Origin: an uncultured Cohaesibacter sp.
GTDB taxonomy: Bacteria > Pseudomonadota > Alphaproteobacteria > Rhizobiales > Cohaesibacteraceae
Length of the DNA: 64,000 nucleotides
Reading direction: 5' to 3'
NCBI RefSeq assembly: GCF_963676485.1
Contig: NZ_OY781114.1
Location: 3,984,501 to 4,048,500 of the forward strand
The notes below the pieces were generated by a model, which saw only the letters and a program-made list of their open reading frames with translations, made no database searches and had not been told where the DNA came from. Within the stretch, counting starts at the first letter, position 1. Each line of letters begins with the position of its first letter. Below are positions 28,053-37,564 of this stretch, in pieces. The position numbers and the translations under genes were made by a program.

Positions 28053-30479
28053 ATGACCGAAGGACCTGCGATTGGCGCAGCCAACCCAATGGCTTCGGAT
28101 ACTTATCCGGTCTTGCCACTGAGAGACATCGTTGTCTTTCCACATATGATTGTTCCGCTTTTTGTCGGACGCGAAAAATCCATTCGCGCTCTGGAAGAAG
28201 TGATGCAGTCTGACAAGATGATATTGCTGGCTACACAAATGAATGCCGGCGACGATGATCCTGCCCCCGAGGACATCTTTAAAATCGGTACGCTGGCAAC
28301 CGTGTTGCAGCTGCTCAAGCTGCCTGATGGCACTGTGAAGGTGCTTGTCGAAGGCGTGAACCGGGCCAAGCTTGGCGACTTTACCAAACGCGATGATCTT
28401 TATGAAGCAACGGCAACGGTGCTGCATGATGAAGACGGCGAACGGGTTGAAGTCGAAGCGCTGGCACGGTCCGTTGCGACCGAATTCGAGAATTATGTGA
28501 AACTGAACAAGAAGGTTTCACCTGAAGTGATCGGGGCTGTGTCCCAGATCGATGACTATTCCAAGCTGGCTGATACCGTGGCTTCCCATCTTGCAATCAA
28601 GATTCAGGAAAAGCAGGAAATTCTGGGTATTGTCAGCGTGATCGAACGTCTGGAACAGGTGCTTGGCCTGATGGAGAGTGAAATCTCCGTTCTACAGGTC
28701 GAAAAGCGCATTCGCAGTCGCGTCAAGCGCCAGATGGAGAAAACCCAGCGCGAATATTATCTGAATGAGCAGATGAAGGCCATTCAGAAGGAGCTGGGTG
28801 ATTCCGAGGAAGGCGCGGACGAGATTCGCGAGCTGGAACAGGCTATCGAGAAGACCAAGCTTTCTAAGGAAGCCAAGGAAAAGGCCGAGGCCGAGCTGAA
28901 GAAGCTCAAGCAGATGAGCCCGATGTCCGCTGAGGCGACTGTCGTGCGCAACTATCTTGACTGGCTGCTGGGTATTCCATGGAGCAAGAAATCCCGCGTT
29001 AAGGTGGACCTAGAGAAAGCCGAAGAGGTGCTGGATATCGATCACTATGGCCTTGAAAAGGTCAAGGAACGGATCATCGAGTATCTTGCGGTGCAAAAGC
29101 GTACCAACAAGCTGAAAGGTCCGATTCTGTGTCTGGTTGGCCCTCCGGGTGTTGGTAAAACCTCGCTTGGCAAGTCGATTGCCCGGGCGACCGGTCGCGA
29201 GTTTGTGCGTATGGCCCTTGGTGGTGTGCGTGATGAAGCGGAAATCCGCGGTCATCGCCGGACCTATATTGGCTCTATGCCGGGCAAGGTGATCCAGTCC
29301 ATGAAGAAGGCCAAGAAGGCCAACCCTCTGTTCCTTCTCGACGAGATCGACAAGATGGGCATGGACTTCCGTGGTGATCCGTCTTCTGCTCTGCTTGAAG
29401 TGCTTGATCCGGAACAGAACAGCACCTTCGTAGATCATTATTTGGAAGTGGAATATGACCTCTCCAACGTGATGTTCATTACGACGGCAAACACGCTCAA
29501 TATTCCAGCTCCCTTGATGGACCGTATGGAAGTCATTCGCATCGCAGGCTACACCGAAGATGAGAAGGTCGAAATTGCGCGGCGCCACCTGTTGCCAAAA
29601 GCCATGTCAGATCATGGCCTCAAGGAAGGTGAGTTCAGCCTGAGTGATGAGGCTCTGCGCCTGATTGTTCAGCGCTACACCCGCGAAGCCGGTGTGCGTA
29701 ACCTTGAGCGTGAGTTGATGAAGCTTGGGCGAAAGGTGACCAAGGATCTGATCATGAAGAAACTCGAAAAGATCGACGTTACTGTCGAGAATATCGAGGA
29801 TTATCTCGGTGTGCCACGGTTCCGCTTTGGTGAAATCGATGCCGAGGATCAGGTTGGTGTTGTCACCGGGCTTGCATGGACGGAAGTGGGCGGCGAATTG
29901 CTGACCATTGAAGGCGTCATGATGCCTGGTAAAGGCAAGATGACCGTAACGGGCAACCTGCGCGACGTGATGAAGGAATCGATTCAGGCCGCTGCCTCCT
30001 ATGTGCGTTCGCGTGCGGTGGACTTTGGTGTCGAGCCTCCATTGTTCGACAAGAAAGACATCCATGTTCACGTGCCGGAAGGGGCAACGCCGAAAGACGG
30101 TCCTTCTGCCGGTATCGCCATGGCAACCGCTATCGTGTCCCTGATGACCGGTATTCCGGTCCGCAAGGATATTGCGATGACGGGCGAGATCACCTTGCGT
30201 GGTCGCGTGCTGCCGATCGGTGGTTTGAAAGAAAAACTGCTTGCTGCGCTGCGCGGCGGCATCAAGACGGTTCTTATCCCTGAGGAAAATGCCAAAGACC
30301 TTGTCGATATTCCGGACAATGTCAAAAACGGCATGGAGATCATTCCGGTCAACAATGTTGGTCAGGTTCTCGAAAAGGCGCTGGTTGGAAAGCTGGAGCC
30401 GATCGAGTGGGACGAAAGCCAGATGCCAGATCCTAGTGTTAAGTCCGAAAGTGAGGAAAACGCTTCGGTTGCGCACTAA
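28053..30479 (+). CDS. lon: ATP-dependent protease Lon
   Basis: An 808-residue Lon of normal length. The N-terminal substrate-binding domain starts at [16 protein letters not shown]; the AAA+ module has Walker [14 protein letters not shown] and Walker [13 protein letters not shown]; the protease domain has the Ser in [12 protein letters not shown] and the Lys in [13 protein letters not shown], the Ser-Lys dyad. Lon degrades misfolded and short-lived regulatory proteins and is cytoplasmic. It follows clpX in the same order as in E. coli and is followed by hupB. Confidence 0.98.
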   Translation: MTEGPAIGAANPMASDTYPVLPLRDIVVFPHMIVPLFVGREKSIRALEEVMQSDKMILLATQMNAGDDDPAPEDIFKIGTLATVLQLLKLPDGTVKVLVEGVNRAKLGDFTKRDDLYEATATVLHDEDGERVEVEALARSVATEFENYVKLNKKVSPEVIGAVSQIDDYSKLADTVASHLAIKIQEKQEILGIVSVIERLEQVLGLMESEISVLQVEKRIRSRVKRQMEKTQREYYLNEQMKAIQKELGDSEEGADEIRELEQAIEKTKLSKEAKEKAEAELKKLKQMSPMSAEATVVRNYLDWLLGIPWSKKSRVKVDLEKAEEVLDIDHYGLEKVKERIIEYLAVQKRTNKLKGPILCLVGPPGVGKTSLGKSIARATGREFVRMALGGVRDEAEIRGHRRTYIGSMPGKVIQSMKKAKKANPLFLLDEIDKMGMDFRGDPSSALLEVLDPEQNSTFVDHYLEVEYDLSNVMFITTANTLNIPAPLMDRMEVIRIAGYTEDEKVEIARRHLLPKAMSDHGLKEGEFSLSDEALRLIVQRYTREAGVRNLERELMKLGRKVTKDLIMKKLEKIDVTVENIEDYLGVPRFRFGEIDAEDQVGVVTGLAWTEVGGELLTIEGVMMPGKGKMTVTGNLRDVMKESIQAAASYVRSRAVDFGVEPPLFDKKDIHVHVPEGATPKDGPSAGIAMATAIVSLMTGIPVRKDIAMTGEITLRGRVLPIGGLKEKLLAALRGGIKTVLIPEENAKDLVDIPDNVKNGMEIIPVNNVGQVLEKALVGKLEPIEWDESQMPDPSVKSESEENASVAH

Positions 30480-30549
30480 AATCGGCAGAATCGGTCGGGT
30501 TTTCCCGCTCGCTTTGGCGCCCACGGTTTGTAACAAATAAGAAAAATTG

Positions 30550-30580
30550 AGGCCCTTCCTGTGTAGGAAGGGCCTTTTTT
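30550..30580 (+). terminator. Intrinsic terminator of lon
   Basis: Perfect 11-bp stem (30550-30560 with 30565-30575), GTGT loop and a T tract. It lies 70 bases after the lon stop and separates lon from hupB. Confidence 0.92.
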
Positions 30581-30774
30581 CGTTTTGTATCTGTTAATTC
30601 CTGTTTAAACCCACAGAAATGGCTGATTTCTGCGAAATTCCCTCTTGATTTCTGACCCAATTCGCCAGATTGTCGCATTCCGCGTCTGGTATTTCCCAAG
30701 GTGTGTTGATTCTTAGTGGTGAAGCATTGCGAAGGACCATGAGCTTTTGCGATTGAACCGAAAAGGAAGATAAT

Positions 30775-31053
30775 ATGAACAAGAACGAACTGATCTCTGC
30801 TGTTGCGGAAAAAGCAGATCTCACCAAAGCTCAGGCTGGCGAAGCGGTTGATGCGCTGTTTGACATCGTGTCTGATACACTGAAAAGTGGCGACGAAGTC
30901 CGTATCATCGGCTTTGGCAACTTTTCCGTAACCGAACGTGCTGCGACTGAAGGTCGTAACCCTCGCACCGGTGACACCATTCAGATCCCTGCTTCCAAAA
31001 CGCCTAAATTCAAGGCTGGCAAAGGTCTGAAGGACGCTGTTAACAGCAAATAA
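30775..31053 (+). CDS. hupB: DNA-binding protein HU
   Basis: A 92-residue HU-family nucleoid protein. It starts MNKNELISAVAEKADLTKAQ and has the family core VRIIGFGNFSVTERAATEGRNPRTG followed by IQIPASKTPKFKAGKGLKDAV. It bends and compacts DNA as a dimer. The start has a GGAAGAT ribosome site. Its position after lon, before tRNA-Val and nuoA, is conserved in Rhizobiales. Confidence 0.97.
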   Translation: MNKNELISAVAEKADLTKAQAGEAVDALFDIVSDTLKSGDEVRIIGFGNFSVTERAATEGRNPRTGDTIQIPASKTPKFKAGKGLKDAVNSK

Positions 31054-31086
31054 GCGCGGTATATTTTACACTGCATCAAGAATTTG

Positions 31087-31117
31087 ACCCCCGGTTCGAA
31101 CAGGACTGGGGGTTTTT
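31087..31117 (+). terminator. Intrinsic terminator of hupB
   Basis: ACCCCC (31087 on) pairs with GGGGGT before a TTTTT tail, with additional inner pairs. It lies 34 bases after the hupB stop. Confidence 0.82.
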
Positions 31118-31270
31118 ACGTTTAAGGAATGCTGTATAAGCGGCATCTGAACCATGGCGGCGTTCTCCTGACCAGCAGGCGCCGCAAAGGACCGATATAC
31201 TCCTGTGGCATCTTTTGCCTTAGGTCTTCCTTATTGGCGAGACGCACAGGAAGAAACCGAAAGGTGGACC

Positions 31271-31780
31271 ATGACCGAAACGTTGCTGAAGCCCGACTGC
31301 GAGACTTGTGCTGCGCTTTGTTGCATCTGTCTGGCGTTTGACAAATCGGATGATTTTCCGATCAACAAGCCAAACGGAGAGCCTTGCCCGCAATTGTCTG
31401 ATTGCCAGACTTGCAAGATCTACGAAGAGCGCGAGCAGCAGGGCTATCGGGGTTGTATGCATTTTGATTGCCTGGGAGCCGGGCAACGGGTGACACAAGA
31501 GGTTTTTGGCGGTCGCAATTGGCGCGATGATCCCAAGCTTGTTGACCCCATGACTCGGGCTTTCGTAATCATGCTGAAGGTGCACGAGTTGCTGGGGCTG
31601 CTTGATGCCGCTTCAAGGTTGCCGCTCACCTATGAGGAAATGGATCGCTATGATGCACTCATGAGTGATCTGGAGCCGCCTGAGGGCTGGACTGAGGAGC
31701 TTTTGGAGGGCTTTGAGGGGCAGGGCACGGAAAAAGCTGTTCATGCCTTCCTGAAGTCGCTGCGCCATCATGTGGCCTGA
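31271..31780 (+). CDS. Cysteine-rich protein, probable metal-binding, function unknown
   Basis: A 169-residue protein with ten cysteines in the first 67 residues: 10, 13, 17, 18, 20, 39, 45, 48, 62 and 67. The spacing (CxxCxxxCCxC ... CxxC ... FDCLGAGQRVTQ) resembles the cysteine-cluster N-terminal module found in some pentapeptide-repeat proteins; pentapeptide repeats are absent here. Zinc or Fe-S binding is plausible. The C-terminal half is helical and acidic. ATG 31271 follows AAGGTGG and was chosen over an upstream in-frame start at 31205. It is convergent with the orphan gene at 31877. Confidence 0.78.
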   Translation: MTETLLKPDCETCAALCCICLAFDKSDDFPINKPNGEPCPQLSDCQTCKIYEEREQQGYRGCMHFDCLGAGQRVTQEVFGGRNWRDDPKLVDPMTRAFVIMLKVHELLGLLDAASRLPLTYEEMDRYDALMSDLEPPEGWTEELLEGFEGQGTEKAVHAFLKSLRHHVA

Positions 31781-31814
31781 TGCGCTCAGGTGTTGACTTC
31801 TCAGAATTCGGCTG

Positions 31815-31853
31815 GCGGCTCTCTCTTTCCCTGCGCGTGGAATTGAGAGCCGC
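31815..31853. repeat. Inverted repeat between convergent genes
   Basis: Perfect 9-bp arms GCGGCTCTC (31815-31823) and GAGAGCCGC (31845-31853) with a 21-base loop. It sits in the gap between two convergent genes and could end transcription, although no T tract follows. Confidence 0.45.
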
Positions 31854-31876
31854 TCAGCATGGGCTTTCCAATAGAA

Positions 31877-32770
31877 TCAGGCGTAACCGTGTTCTTTCAG
31901 GCGCTGAAGGATGAGATCGGATTGGGCGGATCGCCCATTCTGGTGCGCCAGTGATTTGGCGATCGCATCGCTTGCAAAATCATGGTTTTTATACTGGCCA
32001 TCATCTGGCGTCAGCATGATGTATCCCTTGTCCTGATGGCTGTAGATCAGTTTGACGTCATCGCCATATTTGGCCTGCAGTTCTTTTTCTGCATTTATGA
32101 TATCCACCAGTTCATCCACGCCTTTGTTCACATAGTCCCGCATATGCTCGGGGTCTGTGGTCCATTCAAGGCCGCGGGTACCATCGGTGTGAAAGAGATC
32201 AATGTCTGCATAGATGGAGACGGCGTCCGTGGGTAACGCCTCTGCTGGCGTGGTTGATTCCACTGTTATTGTATAGTCACGATTCGCTGTTTCTGCCGCG
32301 ACGTTGAAGGCGTCCATATCCCAGTCTGAACTGTCAATTGTTTCAAAGAAGGAAATGCCTTCTCTGGCGTCAAGGCTATGCCCCGACGTAATGACGTTTA
32401 GGCCATTGGCTTTTTCTACGGTGGGTGTCGTGCCTGTGTTTACACCAGAAGCAGCACCGTGCGCTGAGGTTGCATTTTTATTCCCTGCAATATTTTCCGT
32501 GTAGGCAGATTTGGTCTTGGCAATAGTGTCAGTGCCGGATTTTTGGGTGGAGGTGTCTACCGGGGTTGCTGCCTGCAGCATTTCGAGCAAGACTTGGGCT
32601 GTGGCAGCTGAGAGCGCTGATTGAGGCTTGTTCTTTTGAGAAGCGCCACTTTCTGCGGAAGTCTGTTCGCCTTGTGATATCAGACTGAATGGAGAAGAGG
32701 GGGCTTTATGGGGGTGAGACTGGGGCGGGCGAGTGGAGCCTGTGGCTGTACTCTCAACTGACATACTCAT
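31877..32770 (-). CDS. Orphan hypothetical protein (297 aa)
   Basis: A 297-residue protein of unknown family. Residues 1-125 are low-complexity (Ser/Thr/Ala/Gln) and look disordered. Residues about 130-297 look folded, with EGISFFETIDSSDWDMDAF, DAVSIYADIDLFHTDG, a helical DELVDIINAEKELQAKYGDD and a terminal SDLILQRLKEHGYA. There is no signal peptide. The ATG follows CAGGA; ATG 32764 is an alternative. The disordered head and the position beside tRNA genes give it an accessory look, but codon structure is regular. Confidence 0.68.
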   Translation of the reverse strand: MSMSVESTATGSTRPPQSHPHKAPSSPFSLISQGEQTSAESGASQKNKPQSALSAATAQVLLEMLQAATPVDTSTQKSGTDTIAKTKSAYTENIAGNKNATSAHGAASGVNTGTTPTVEKANGLNVITSGHSLDAREGISFFETIDSSDWDMDAFNVAAETANRDYTITVESTTPAEALPTDAVSIYADIDLFHTDGTRGLEWTTDPEHMRDYVNKGVDELVDIINAEKELQAKYGDDVKLIYSHQDKGYIMLTPDDGQYKNHDFASDAIAKSLAHQNGRSAQSDLILQRLKEHGYA

Positions 32771-33017
32771 GGGAACGTCCTGTTAGCCTTTTGACAATTC
32801 ATTGAAACATGAGCGTCGTAGCAAACGGCGTGCCAGCTGAAGGTCTCTCAGAATCTTTAAGGGGCAGGACACGGCAAAGGACGTCGATCCTCTCATTCGT
32901 CAATGGGGGGCTTTATTTTTCAAGGCCTGTGGTGAGTTCGAGCAAGAATGCCGCTTGTTTGTCAAACGCAAGAGCAGCCTATATCAAAAGGCACTTGAGA
33001 AGGGGACGGTTGGCAAA

Positions 33018-33094
33018 TGGTGGGTGATGAGAGATTCGAACTCCCGACCCTCTCGGTGTAAACGAGATGCTCTAACCAGCTGAGCTAATCACCC
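33018..33094 (-). tRNA. tRNA-Val(UAC), copy 1
   Basis: A 77-base tRNA with encoded CCA. Acceptor GGGTGAT pairs with ATCACCC, D arm TAGCTCAGCTGGTTAGAGC, anticodon loop TTTACAC (TAC), T loop GTTCGAATC. Identical to the copy at 33236-33312. Confidence 0.97.
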
Positions 33095-33235
33095 ACAAAT
33101 CAATTCACTACGATCACTTATCTATAGTGAGCGGCGTTCTTTTGGGAGCGCCTAATGCACATTGTATCACGACCATATCTTTGCCAACCCATCAGGATGG
33201 CTCCGAACGCTTTCAGCATATGAAAGCTTGGAAGA

Positions 33236-33312
33236 TGGTGGGTGATGAGAGATTCGAACTCCCGACCCTCTCGGTGTAAACGAGATGCTCTAACCAGCTG
33301 AGCTAATCACCC
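33236..33312 (-). tRNA. tRNA-Val(UAC), copy 2
   Basis: Same 77-base sequence as copy 1, with anticodon TAC and encoded CCA, 141 bases upstream on the same strand. The spacer is unrelated to the flanks of copy 1, so only the gene is duplicated. Both could be on one transcript. Confidence 0.97.
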
Positions 33313-33334
33313 GTACGCCAATGTGCGTGAGCTG

Positions 33335-33363
33335 CTTTTAGAGGCTGCGTGCCAAGCATGCAA
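33335..33363 (-). promoter_or_regulatory. Possible tRNA-Val promoter
   Basis: Read on the minus strand: TTGCAT (33358-33363), 17 bases, TAAAAG (33335-33340), about 23 bases before the tRNA-Val gene at 33312. Reasonable spacing, weak -10. Confidence 0.4.
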
Positions 33364-33637
33364 CAAAAAAATGACAGTTGAAATCTTTCTCTGGGGAAAT
33401 CGAGGTGTAAGATTGATGCCTCCAGATTTTCCGTGTGGGAATCTCTGACTTCATGTCATCGGAAAGAGTGTTGTTTCTGATCTTGTTGGATAATTTTACC
33501 ATTGGTGCCTTTCTTTTTTGCTCTGCTCCGGGATCGTGCCTTTGGATAAAATCAGGTTTCCAACAAGGGAAACCGCAGGAATAGGCCGGTTCTGCAAAAG
33601 GGCTGTGAAGTTTTCACAAAAAGAATTTCCAATGCGC
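33364..33637. other. Spacer between divergent tRNA gene pairs
   Basis: About 270 bases between the tRNA-Val and tRNA-Asp promoters. No gene, repeat or integrase fragment is visible. Confidence 0.5.
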
Positions 33638-33666
33638 TTGACTTACCATCGCTCGCGTCGTATTTC
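33638..33666 (+). promoter_or_regulatory. tRNA-Asp promoter
   Basis: TTGACT (33638-33643), a 17-base spacer and TATTTC (33661-33666), ending about 60 bases before the first tRNA-Asp gene. A good housekeeping-sigma match. Confidence 0.6.
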
Positions 33667-33724
33667 AGCGCCACTCCACACGGAACAGTCGCTTCGGCGG
33701 CGCCCAAGTGTGGTTCGGGTAAAT

Positions 33725-33801
<77 letters not shown>

Positions 33802-33848
33802 TCCCGAAACCGCGCTGATGATCAGATTTGATTGTTGGCATGAAATGT

Positions 33849-33925
<77 letters not shown>

Positions 33926-33967
33926 TTTTCTCATGACATATATAGTTGACAATGTTGTGACATGGTG

Positions 33968-33989
33968 GCCGCGAGAGCGGCTTTTTTTT
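33968..33989 (+). terminator. Intrinsic terminator of the tRNA-Asp pair
   Basis: GCCGC (33968-33972) pairs with GCGGC (33977-33981) around GAGA, followed by eight T residues. Confidence 0.85.
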
Positions 33990-34150
33990 ATTTTTCCCTC
34001 TTCGTTTTTTCTTGGTGTTTCAGTCGTGTGCCTCTTTGCGCCCTCGGCCTTCTATAGATGCCTATTTTAGCACATGGATGGGCTGTGGCTTGAGAGCGCC
34101 TCTGAAGGGGGCTTTCCTGTTTCAAGCTCCCTTCTTATGCAGACGGGTAC

Positions 34151-34187
34151 AAAAAAGGCCACAGCGAGCTGCGGCGGCCTTTTTTTG
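34151..34187. terminator. Bidirectional terminator after the PfkB kinase gene
   Basis: AAAAAAGGCC (34151-34160) pairs with GGCCTTTTTT (34176-34185), with a small CAGC/GCTG stem inside. It serves the minus-strand kinase gene and may also stop readthrough from the tRNA-Asp side. Confidence 0.8.
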
Positions 34188-34208
34188 AATGCTTTCGGTG
34201 TGGGGGAC

Positions 34209-35312
34209 TTAGTCCTGCCAGGCCCAGAAAGAAACAGGCAGATCCTTTTTGTCATTTTCCCAGCGTTTTTCTGCTTCTTCGATGGTCAGCAGGCCGCTCT
34301 GGGTATCAACATATTCACAAACAGAGGAAGAGTTGATGGTTGCGATTTGCAGGGCTTTTTCAGGTGTTGAACCTGCGCCAAGGATCGCGCCGAATGTGGA
34401 GGTGAATGCGTCACCTGCGCCAGCTGTACCACGCACGTTGGTTTTCTTGATCGGGCAATGATAAATGCCTTCCTCGCTGCCCAGATAAGCGCCGCCGGTA
34501 CCATCTGTGATGAGGATGAATTTAGGGCCGATGGACATCAGAAGAGACATGAAGCCGGACAGAGAGCAGTGGACGTGATCCATGATCAGGCCGCGGGTCA
34601 TCAGGCTCTTGGTTGCGCTCTGGTCCATCTGGACGGTGCGCATGTTGGAATGCTTGGAATAGTCCAGAAGGGCAGGCATCATCAACTCGGCTTCGGCGCG
34701 GTTGATGTTGATCAGGTCAATATTCTTTGCCGTGTCGAGAAATTCCTTACCGCGACGGTTGATCTGACGTTCGCCCGGGTTGGCAACAACAAAGGCGCCG
34801 GCTTCTTTGCCGCGCTGGCAGATCATCGGGAAGGCTTCGGCCGACTCGTTGGACATCGGTGCAATATGCAGCAATTCTGCCCCGTCAAAGATCCCCTCAT
34901 GGATATCATCATCGGTAACCCGGCAGTTGGCGCCGCGTGCGGTGAAGATCGATGCGTTGCGATCGTGGGAGGCGATCATCACGGAACAACCGGTGATGGC
35001 CTTGTCTGTGGTCATGAGCCCTTTATCGGAAAGGCTTTCGCGCTCAAGAAGCTGACGAACCATTTCTGCTTCAATGTCTTCGCCGATTTTGACATTTGGT
35101 GTTACTTCATTGCCGAGACGCGACAAGGAAACCGCAGCATTAATGGCACCACCGCCGACATGGGTGGAGATGTTCAGCGCATCAATTTTGCGACCTTGCT
35201 CGAGCATCAAAAATGAATTGTGCGCATTGGTCATGGAAATGCGCTCAATGTCATTGTCGGCAACAATGGTAATGATGTCGATCATTGCGGAGCCGATTGT
35301 TGCTGTTTTCAT
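34209..35312 (-). CDS. PfkB-family carbohydrate kinase, substrate unknown
   Basis: A 367-residue ribokinase-fold sugar kinase. The N-terminal PfkB motif region reads STHVGGGAINAAVSLSRLGN (about residues 49-68) and the C-terminal catalytic signature is RGTAGAGDAFTSTFGAILG with the base aspartate in GAGDAF. It is longer than ribokinase (about 310) with extra sequence near residues 215-260 (SKHSNMRTVQMDQSATKS). The start is ATG 35312, with GAGG eight bases upstream; an in-frame start at 35363 lacks support. It stands alone, with no transporter or sugar-metabolism gene beside it, so the substrate cannot be inferred. Confidence 0.9.
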   Translation of the reverse strand: MKTATIGSAMIDIITIVADNDIERISMTNAHNSFLMLEQGRKIDALNISTHVGGGAINAAVSLSRLGNEVTPNVKIGEDIEAEMVRQLLERESLSDKGLMTTDKAITGCSVMIASHDRNASIFTARGANCRVTDDDIHEGIFDGAELLHIAPMSNESAEAFPMICQRGKEAGAFVVANPGERQINRRGKEFLDTAKNIDLININRAEAELMMPALLDYSKHSNMRTVQMDQSATKSLMTRGLIMDHVHCSLSGFMSLLMSIGPKFILITDGTGGAYLGSEEGIYHCPIKKTNVRGTAGAGDAFTSTFGAILGAGSTPEKALQIATINSSSVCEYVDTQSGLLTIEEAEKRWENDKKDLPVSFWAWQD

Positions 35313-35904
35313 CAGACTAGCCTCATTTTTGGTTGATCGTCGTAAAAGACTGAGAGCGAGCATCCAGTCGCCCTATGAAAATTCCGTGCAGCGACTCTTA
35401 AATAGTTTTTTTCTTCTCGCCTCGAAAAAAATCAAACTTGCCGTCCGACTTACAATAGAATCCATGATTTTCACAGACTTATTTTGGAGAAACTGCGACT
35501 ATAGTATAAAATCCGCGTGCTGGTGAGGCCCGGTGAACGAGAGGCTGTGCCTTGTGTTTGTGTCATATGAGTACAGGCTTGGATTGTGAATATGTCAAGG
35601 ACACTTGGTGTCGGTTTGTGGTTTGGAAGTGGTTTGACCTTCGTCGTACGTGTTGTTTCTGAGTTTGCGATTCGATCTGTGCATCAGTTCTGTTGTCATC
35701 TCCGCTGTTAGTCGCTATCTGCGACAAAATTGAATGATGACCCTTGCTTAAGTGTTTCTGCTGAGGTAAGCGTTCAAAGGTCGAGGTTGTACAAGGACCG
35801 CAACCTTTATCCTGTCTCAGTTTTTACTTGACATTTTGCTGCTCCTAGACCGACACCTATTGGCTACGTCAAGTGAAGGACCCTATTCGAGAGGACCGAC
35901 CATC
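35313..35904. other. Intergenic region between the kinase and nuoA
   Basis: About 590 bases with no convincing gene. TTGACA at 35828-35833 is a possible -35 box for the nuo operon but no good -10 lies at normal spacing. A 6-bp inverted repeat (AGGTTG, CAACCT) lies near 35785-35808. Divergent promoters for the kinase and nuoA must be here. Confidence 0.4.
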
Positions 35905-36270
35905 ATGGAAGAGCTGCTTTTAGACTATCTTCCCATCATTATATTTATTGGCATCTCTCTGATTATCGGTCTTGCCCTGCTTGTATCTCCCTTTATCGTG
36001 GCGTTCAAAAATCCCGATCCGGAAAAGCTTTCAGCCTATGAATGCGGCTTCAATGCCTTTGATGATGCGCGCATGCCATTTGATGTGCGCTTTTATCTGG
36101 TGGCGATTCTTTTCATAATTTTCGATCTGGAAGTGGCTTTTCTCTTTCCGTGGGCGGTGGCATTTGGCGATCTGGGACTGTTCGGTTTCGTATCTATGAT
36201 GATTTTTCTGGCAATTCTGACTGTCGGATTTGTTTATGAATGGAAGAAGGGGGCGCTTGAATGGGACTAG
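35905..36270 (+). CDS. nuoA: NADH-quinone oxidoreductase subunit A
   Basis: A 121-residue membrane subunit of complex I with three transmembrane segments and the conserved [20 protein letters not shown] loop between the first two. First gene of a complete nuo operon. ATG 35905 has GAGAGGA just upstream; an in-frame frame opening at 35836 adds a non-homologous leader. The last bases overlap nuoB by ten. Confidence 0.97.
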   Translation: MEELLLDYLPIIIFIGISLIIGLALLVSPFIVAFKNPDPEKLSAYECGFNAFDDARMPFDVRFYLVAILFIIFDLEVAFLFPWAVAFGDLGLFGFVSMMIFLAILTVGFVYEWKKGALEWD

Positions 36271-36842
36271 GCGAAGGAAATCAGACGCTGGTCGCCCAGC
36301 AACCCAAGGGCATTCTTGATCCCAAGACAGGCAAGCCGGTTGGTCATGATGATCCGTTTGTCTCGCAGATGCGCGCAGATCTTTCCGATAAGGGCTTTCT
36401 CGTTACCGCTGCCGATGATTTGATCACCTGGGCGCGGACCGGCTCTCTGATGTGGATGACATTCGGGCTGGCCTGCTGTGCGGTTGAAATGATGCAAATG
36501 TCTATGCCGCGCTATGACTGCGAGCGTTTCGGTTTTGCGCCGCGCGGTTCGCCCCGCCAGTCTGATGTGATGATTGTTGCGGGCACGCTGACCAACAAGA
36601 TGGCTCCGGCCCTGCGCAAGGTCTATGACCAGATGCCGGAACCCCGCTATGTGATATCCATGGGCTCCTGCGCCAATGGCGGGGGCTATTACCACTATTC
36701 CTACAGTGTTGTGAGGGGCTGCGACCGGGTCGTTCCGGTCGATATTTATGTGCCCGGTTGCCCGCCAACGGCAGAGGCTTTGCTGTATGGCGTATTGCTA
36801 TTGCAAAAGAAGATCAGGCGCACCGGATCGATCGAGCGCTGA
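36261..36842 (+). CDS. nuoB: NADH-quinone oxidoreductase subunit B
   Basis: A 193-residue peripheral-arm subunit that binds the terminal cluster N2. Its ligands are in [20 protein letters not shown] and [14 protein letters not shown]. The N-terminal 35 residues are variable and hydrophilic. The start overlaps the end of nuoA, which suggests translational coupling. Confidence 0.97.
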   Translation: MGLGEGNQTLVAQQPKGILDPKTGKPVGHDDPFVSQMRADLSDKGFLVTAADDLITWARTGSLMWMTFGLACCAVEMMQMSMPRYDCERFGFAPRGSPRQSDVMIVAGTLTNKMAPALRKVYDQMPEPRYVISMGSCANGGGYYHYSYSVVRGCDRVVPVDIYVPGCPPTAEALLYGVLLLQKKIRRTGSIER

Positions 36843-36932
36843 TGCCTGCACGAAAGAATTGCTGATCGGCGTCGTGACCAAGGCTGCCGATTCTGAGAAA
36901 AGAGCCGTTTAGGCTTCTATGAGGACGATATA

Positions 36933-37535
36933 ATGGACGAGACATTAAGAGATCTCGGTGACTATATTGAATTGGTATTGGATGGCAAAATCATTGATTG
37001 GAAGATTGCCTTTGGCGAACTGACCGTGAATGCCAAGCGTGCCGATATTACTGAGGTCATCCGGCTTCTGCGCGATGATCCTCGTCTCAAATTCGTCTCC
37101 TTCATAGATCTCACCGCCGTTGATTATCCTCAGAGGCAAGAGCGTTTCGATGTTGTTTATCATCTGCTGAGCCCCAAGCAGAATGCGCGTGTTCGCATCA
37201 AGATCACGACGGATGAAACAAGCTATGTGGATTCTATCTGTGGCGTCTTTCCCGGCGCCAACTGGTTTGAGCGCGAAGCCTATGACATGTATGGCATCCT
37301 GTTTTCCGGGCATCCGGATTTGCGCCGCCTGCTGACCGATTACGGCTTTGATGGGCACCCGCTGCGCAAGGATTTTCCGCTCACTGGATATTATGAAGTG
37401 CATTATGACGATGAGAAGAAACGCGTCGTCTATGAGCCGGTGAAACTTGCACAGGAGTTTCGCAATTTTGATTTTCTCAGTCCTTGGGAGGGCGTGGACT
37501 ATGTCCTTCCCGGAGACGAAAAGGCCGAAGGCTGA
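36933..37535 (+). CDS. nuoC: NADH-quinone oxidoreductase subunit C
   Basis: A 200-residue 30-kDa-type subunit with the signature [20 protein letters not shown] and [20 protein letters not shown], followed by [20 protein letters not shown]. It is separate from NuoD, unlike the fused NuoCD of enterobacteria. It is 90 bases after nuoB. Confidence 0.97.
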   Translation: MDETLRDLGDYIELVLDGKIIDWKIAFGELTVNAKRADITEVIRLLRDDPRLKFVSFIDLTAVDYPQRQERFDVVYHLLSPKQNARVRIKITTDETSYVDSICGVFPGANWFEREAYDMYGILFSGHPDLRRLLTDYGFDGHPLRKDFPLTGYYEVHYDDEKKRVVYEPVKLAQEFRNFDFLSPWEGVDYVLPGDEKAEG

Positions 37536-37564
37536 TATGGGGACTGAGAGGGGATAGACGCGCT

